Below the pieces are notes generated by a model. That model was given only the letters and a program-made list of their open reading frames with translations, had not been told where the DNA came from and made no database searches. The position numbers and the translations under genes are program-made. Below, in pieces: positions 59,886 through 64,000 of a stretch of 64,000 nucleotides of DNA. Position 1 is the stretch's first letter. The number at the start of each line of letters is the position of its first letter. The DNA comes from Choanephora cucurbitarum (taxonomy: Eukaryota > Mucoromycota > Mucoromycetes > Mucorales > Choanephoraceae): the NCBI GenBank assembly GCA_025331435.1, contig JAIWNI010000024.1, forward strand, positions 124,001 to 188,000, in the 5' to 3' direction.

Positions 59886-61261
59886 TTAAAGACTAGTCAA
59901 TACTTCTTGTTTACGCTTATGATATTCATTAAAACGAAGCACTGCATAATTCATATAATCAAAATCAATATCAGAAATCTTTGCTTGAATCATGGCCCAT
60001 AAACCCCAAAAGAAATGAGAAGCAAGTGAAAAGCCATTGACTTCTTTAAACAACTGTTCTTTTTCTTGTTCTGAAGGAGCAACTATAAAGAAAACACAGA
60101 TGAGTTTATCCATCAGTTTGAACCATACACTAAACTTTACCTCCTTGATTGTATTGTGTCAAGTACCAATCGTACCACTTCATTTGAAACTCTTTGGTTG
60201 GGTATCTCCAATATTCACATTCAAAGCCAGCAAATTCGTTGAAATGGTTACCAATATCAAATCCTCTAAAAGCATAGCAACCGTATTCATAGTCAATAAA
60301 ATTAGCCTCTTGCTTTTCTTCATCATAAATAATATTGCCATAGAGTAAATCGTTATGAGAGAACACAATGGGTGAATTTAATTGGTTGAGTGTTTGGATC
60401 AACATATCCAGCTATGAAGCAATTTAGTCTTATTTGTAACATCAGAGGGAAAGCTTATTTTTTTTTTTTACCTCTGATCTGATTTCTTTCATATTGAATT
60501 GTGTTTCAAATGTATGTTGTGTGGCAGCCTGGTCATATTTCTCGGGTACTTGTATGTTGTCAATATAAATATCTTTTTTTTTTCTTATTCTATCAGTTTA
60601 CCTTGTTCTAACCATTTATACATCGTACTCCATAAAGATTGTTCTTTTGTGCTTGATTTGACTGCTTGAGGCAGACTCACTTGATGCCAACGAGCCAATT
60701 TCTTTGCAATCCATTCAGCCGTTCTTTCTTGTCCCAATTCTTCTACTGTAGAGACCTTTCCTTTGATAAAACCATATACTAAGCCATTTCTAAATCTAGC
60801 ATAGAGTGGAGGACACATGCCTTGAGCAGACAGTGTAATGATGTTCTATCACACAAGGTTACACAGACATCCTTCACTGTATGTATGATATCCTTACCAT
60901 CACTTCTTGCTTTCGGTCAATAATCAGTTCAGATCCTTTACCATAAGCACGCACAAGAACCGAGAAATCAGTAGGTTGGTAAGTGACTCTGACCACTGGT
61001 AGAAATCATGAAAGTGTCAGAAAGCAAAGTGTTGTTGTCAATCGATTACTTACGCTGGTTAGTAATGCCATCTTTACATTGCACAAATTTAATATCTTGA
61101 TATTTCCAGCTAGGAAACACTTTAGAGACAATTTTAAAGGCACCTTCAAATAGAGCACCACTGGAGACTTCTAAATCATAGTAAGGTGTAGTCTCAATCA
61201 ATGCCTCTTCTTCTTCTACTAAGTTTTCATGTGCAGATCGAATGGAAGTATTGGGTGGCAT
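59886..61261 (-). CDS. EKI1: ethanolamine kinase
   Basis: First step of the CDP-ethanolamine (Kennedy) route to phosphatidylethanolamine. Seven or so exons. The N-terminus is MPPNTSIRSAHENLVEEEEA; then VFPSWKYQDIKFVQCKDGI TN (nucleotide-binding loop), VLVRAYGKGSELIIDRKQE, and the Brenner-type catalytic motif VFSHNDLLYGNIIYDEEK with NFIDYEYGCYAFRGFDIGNH. The C-terminus has FFWGLWAMIQAKISDIDFD and ends KQEVLTSL. About 380 residues. The motif GNHFNEFAGFE is shared with choline kinases, but the overall pattern (YGKGSELIIDR, SLASHFFWGLWA) fits ethanolamine kinase better. Divergent from the J-protein gene, 210 bp apart. Confidence 0.85.
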
Positions 61262-61471
61262 GATAGAAAAAAGAATAGCGACTATCTCTTTTTTAATAAT
61301 AAAAGGAGAGGGGGAAAAGGCAAAAGAAAGAAAAAAAAAAAAGAAAAATTATATAGAGAGAGAAAAAGAAGGCTTATTTTTTAAGGTTAGATGATAGCGG
61401 TGATCCAATCAATTGCCTGAATTTCATATTCAGTCACATGTGAGCGCACGTCGAACAAATGAATATCCAGC

Positions 61472-62116
61472 ATGAACGCAGCAATAAAGCCTCTTCTTCC
61501 CTATATCATGTCTTTCAGAAACCCATGTCGGCACATTCGTATCAGACACTACAGCACAGTCAGACAGAAGACACCCTTTGAAGTGCTCTCTCTGAAACAG
61601 TCAGCCACAACAGCAGAGATAAAGTCAAGATACAAAGAACTGGCCAAAGAACTTCACCCAGATAAGAAATCAACAGGCGATTTAGCTAAATTCCAAGAAC
61701 TCGTTCAAGCCTATGAACTCTTGGCCGATCCAGCTAAGCGATCTTATTATCTTAGGTCAGGTTATGGATGGACACGAGACGTCAATGTATCATCACCGCC
61801 GCCCGGTCAGAGACCACCTTCCTACACAAACGCACACTGGGCCGAAGAGTACCCTCCCGCTCATGGTACTCGATACACAAACAATGCAACCTTTATGTCA
61901 CTCTTGGCTGGTGTGGTACTGATGATCACTACAGCCAACATCTTTTATTTCCAATCTTCACATGGTGCCTTGTTAAGTGCAGCTGATAGGCATCATTTCA
62001 AGAGCAGTCATGATCTAAAGCGAGCTAGAGAAGAAGCTAGATTGTTTGGTAATGACAGAGGAGTTAAGAGGGTGATGGAGAGTAGAATGCGATTGTTTCG
62101 AGAGAAAGAACAATAA
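61472..62116 (+). CDS. mitochondrial J-domain protein with C-terminal TM
   Basis: Single-exon gene, 214 residues. The N-terminus MNAAIKPLLPYIMSFRNPCR HIRIRHYSTVR is an Arg-rich, acid-free mitochondrial presequence; the later in-frame Met at codon 13 is an alternative start. The J-domain spans about residues 34-100: PFEVLSLKQSATTAEIKSRY ... LHPDKKSTGDLAKFQELVQA with HPD intact and YELLADPAKRSYYLRSGYGW. After a Pro-rich linker comes a TM segment (FMSLLAGVVLMITTANIFYF) and a basic C-terminal tail. The layout resembles DNAJC30-like or Jid1-like inner-membrane proteins; the exact orthologue is not clear. Ends 7 bases before the GPC1 stop codon on the other strand. Confidence 0.82.
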   Translation: MNAAIKPLLPYIMSFRNPCRHIRIRHYSTVRQKTPFEVLSLKQSATTAEIKSRYKELAKELHPDKKSTGDLAKFQELVQAYELLADPAKRSYYLRSGYGWTRDVNVSSPPPGQRPPSYTNAHWAEEYPPAHGTRYTNNATFMSLLAGVVLMITTANIFYFQSSHGALLSAADRHHFKSSHDLKRAREEARLFGNDRGVKRVMESRMRLFREKEQ

Positions 62117-62123
62117 TAAATGT

Positions 62124-63401
62124 TTATTCAGTTTTATTAGCCTCTTGTTGCTGTCTTTCTTTAATCTTTTCTATCTCTAAAATATACCGTCTTGAGAAGA
62201 CTTCAATATAGTAATTGGCACCATTCCAGACACTGACGGCAAACATGCCAATCAGGAAAGTGGTATGTAGCCAGAATGAGCGGAATAGGAAATAAGTAGG
62301 CAGTGAGGTAACAATGTTATACACCAACTGTAGCAGCATAAACATCTCTAGTTTGTACTTGGGACCAAATATAAAGGCTGCCTTTTGAATAAACCCCTTT
62401 CTACCATGCGAGTCATCCAGAAGCCAAGAATAGGATGTCAATCTCAATCCTGATTCGACCTTATCCTTTCTTCTGACCATAATAAAGAGATAGTAGAGCG
62501 ATTGCCAGATAAAATAGGCTACTGTCGAGTACAACAGGACCTCATGTAGACTGGGCACACCCATCTGATCCAGGGCAGGGTATCGTTTGTTGCGGTCGCT
62601 CGTGAGAACATCGTGGTTATGGCAATACGTGTCGTGCTGTAATTCGGGCATCCATCGAACACAATACATGACCAAGGGAGGAAAGATATGAATAAAGACA
62701 GACGTGACTTTATCGAGCGAATGGAAGACAAGTGAATTTCGCCATGTGATAATAGCCCAAGCAACCGGACCATTGGTCAAGAAATAGGTAGCATAGAACA
62801 AGGCCTTTGAGTCTGGATAGAGCCAGAGAAAGAGAATGGTCATGGCATTCACAAAATAACACAGGTCAAAGATAAAATAGTGCCAACGTCTCAGTCGATA
62901 GATAACACCACGCAAAAGCAACAGAATGACCAACTGAATACTGTAATAGGCTGGTATCAAGTTGGGGTAACGTAAGGCAAGGGCAGGTGCCACACAGGCG
63001 TTCCCGACACCGACCACAAAGGATACTTTGTCTCGTAACTGAATTGTCTTTGCGTCTCGGTTCATGCGTTTATCAAGTTTATGGTATTGTTGTACCAGTT
63101 TCTGTTGAATGCGGGTTCGTTGATCTTCTAGTTTCTTTGTTTGGATCTTGATAGAATCGCGTGTTTTGTTGGTCCATTGAGAGGATTTGGATAAGAATTC
63201 GCGTTGTTTTTCTTCAATCTGGTTAGTGACTTGATCGAGAGCGACTGAGAGCATTTCAATCATGTCAAAATCATTCTCTGATATAAAGTCAGGCGTAGAC
63301 CAGTCCTCATCGTCAAGTGAAAGCAGATCTTCGTCGCGAGGAGCAGACGTGTTGGTGATATTCGTGCCGAGTTCTTTCTCGACTGTCTCTTGTTGTTTCA
63401 T
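62124..63401 (-). CDS. GPC1: glycerophosphocholine acyltransferase Gpc1
   Basis: Acylates glycerophosphocholine with acyl-CoA to make lysophosphatidylcholine, recycling choline lipids; a multi-pass ER protein. Single exon, 425 residues. The acidic N-terminus (DEDLLSLDDEDWSTPDFI) and a coiled-coil (VTNQIEEKQREFLSKSSQ to RMNRDAKT) precede the membrane domain, which begins at LRDKVSFVVGVGNACVAPAL. Conserved parts include the RLRRWHYFIFDLCYFVNAM block, YFLTNGPVAWAIITWRNSLV FHSLDKVTS and NGANYYIEVFSRRY, known as the former DUF2838. About eight TM segments. No introns, unlike most neighbours. Tail to tail with the J-protein gene, stop codons 7 bases apart. Confidence 0.93.
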   Translation of the reverse strand: MKQQETVEKELGTNITNTSAPRDEDLLSLDDEDWSTPDFISENDFDMIEMLSVALDQVTNQIEEKQREFLSKSSQWTNKTRDSIKIQTKKLEDQRTRIQQKLVQQYHKLDKRMNRDAKTIQLRDKVSFVVGVGNACVAPALALRYPNLIPAYYSIQLVILLLLRGVIYRLRRWHYFIFDLCYFVNAMTILFLWLYPDSKALFYATYFLTNGPVAWAIITWRNSLVFHSLDKVTSVFIHIFPPLVMYCVRWMPELQHDTYCHNHDVLTSDRNKRYPALDQMGVPSLHEVLLYSTVAYFIWQSLYYLFIMVRRKDKVESGLRLTSYSWLLDDSHGRKGFIQKAAFIFGPKYKLEMFMLLQLVYNIVTSLPTYFLFRSFWLHTTFLIGMFAVSVWNGANYYIEVFSRRYILEIEKIKERQQQEANKTE

Positions 63402-63879
63402 TCAAAATAAAGTAAAGAAAAAGAAAAATAATGATGATGATTACTCGTCAGCCGATCGACTTATTTTATGCCCTCATATTACTATATTTGGACAATAGCC
63501 TTTTTTCTTTCTCGGGAACAACTTTCTCAGTTAGTGTCTAATGATCATGTTTATGCCTATAAATAACCTATCTGTAAGTTTCATCAGATCAAGTCAAATA
63601 GAAGAAGAGGAGAGGATATGAAGACAAGTAGAGAAAGGAGATCCATCATTTAGGTGATGTCATAGGCAAAGGTAACTAGGCTGATCACGTGGACAAGAAG
63701 ATGAAATAAATTTGACATGAATAATAATGATAAAAGCAAACAAAGATGGTTCATTTGTTTACTCAGCAACAAAGGTCATTTTAGCTCGGAGACTTTCTTT
63801 GGCAGATAAACTCCTCTTTATTTGCCTTGATCCTAGCTTCCTTCTCTTCTCTCTCTCTCTCTCTTTCCCTTACTTTGAC
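63402..63879. promoter_or_regulatory. intergenic region before truncated gene
   Basis: Divergent region between GPC1 and the last gene; CT repeats (63849-63866) precede the proposed start. Confidence 0.35.
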
Positions 63880-64000
63880 ATGGATTTGTCTCCATTCGTT
63901 AAAGGCATTGTATCTGGACTGGAAAAAGGCCACCCCAATGGTAATTATGTTGCCACCACAGCATGTCCTTATTTAGTCAACCTTCTGTCTGTGTAGATAT
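63880..64000 (+). CDS. 5' end of an unidentified gene, cut by window end
   Basis: An ATG at 63880 after a CT-rich tract starts MDLSPFVKGIVSGLEKGHPN, then a plausible GTAATT donor; a TGTAG acceptor at about 63992-63996 would start exon 2. The rest lies beyond the window. Too short to identify. Confidence 0.45.

Noticed and set aside
23538..63401. A lipid-metabolism gene cluster (PDAT, GLTP, ethanolamine kinase, GPC1)
   Set aside because: The genes are spread over 40 kb with unrelated genes between and no shared regulation visible; the association looks coincidental.

Overview
The window is a eukaryotic, AT-rich, intron-dense fungal chromosome segment, most likely from an early-diverging fungus of the Mucorales type (Mucor/Rhizopus relatives). 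The evidence is short introns of about 50-80 bases with GT..AG ends, compact genes on both strands, folliculin cut down to an Lst7-like longin protein, and two members of a protein family I associate with mucoralean genomes. The lineage is an inference from gene content. About 35 protein-coding genes or gene remnants can be supported, nearly all housekeeping. I saw no tRNA, rRNA, CRISPR array or biosynthetic cluster.

Layout. 1-8.5 kb is accessory DNA: a decayed Mutator-like transposase (1551-3087), a mariner-like MITE (1272-1475), a 173-bp-period tandem duplication (3278-3602), a multi-exon gene with a PD-(D/E)XK-nuclease-like signature (4501-6859), and a second MITE with 60-bp terminal inverted repeats (7156-7476). 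7.5-22.6 kb is housekeeping: dienelactone hydrolase, NCS6/CTU1, a G-patch protein, a SUR7/claudin-like membrane protein with an apparent frameshift, ribosomal protein eL39, a SAM methyltransferase, a likely complex I subunit, elongin C, dihydrolipoamide dehydrogenase and a CREG-like protein. 22.6-27.9 kb holds the acyltransferase PDAT/LRO1, bracketed by two identical 256-bp direct repeats, one of which is the 3' end of the folliculin/LST7 gene. 28-36.6 kb is gene-poor: an unrecognised multi-exon gene, a second E-x-K family member, a LAMMER kinase and an unknown gene. 36.8-64 kb is dense: mitochondrial bS6, PRP8, a Ser/Thr-rich membrane protein, TAN1, a mitochondrial PDK/BCKDK-type kinase, an unknown membrane protein, a Kre9-domain secreted protein, ATG29, EBP1/PA2G4, PAM18, proteasome alpha6, a glycolipid transfer protein, ethanolamine kinase, a J-domain protein and GPC1.

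How the genes relate. There are no operons. Recurrent themes are mitochondria (DLD, PDK/BCKDK, PAM18, bS6m, complex I subunit, J-protein), tRNA modification (NCS6, TAN1) and lipid metabolism (PDAT, ethanolamine kinase, GPC1, GLTP). Several pairs share short divergent promoters or lie tail to tail. I read the co-location as ordinary eukaryotic scatter, not a functional cluster. The best candidates for something undescribed are the PD-(D/E)XK-like genes at 4.5-6.9 kb and 30.5-31.1 kb, the stop/frameshift in the SUR7-like gene, and the perfect repeat bracketing PDAT.
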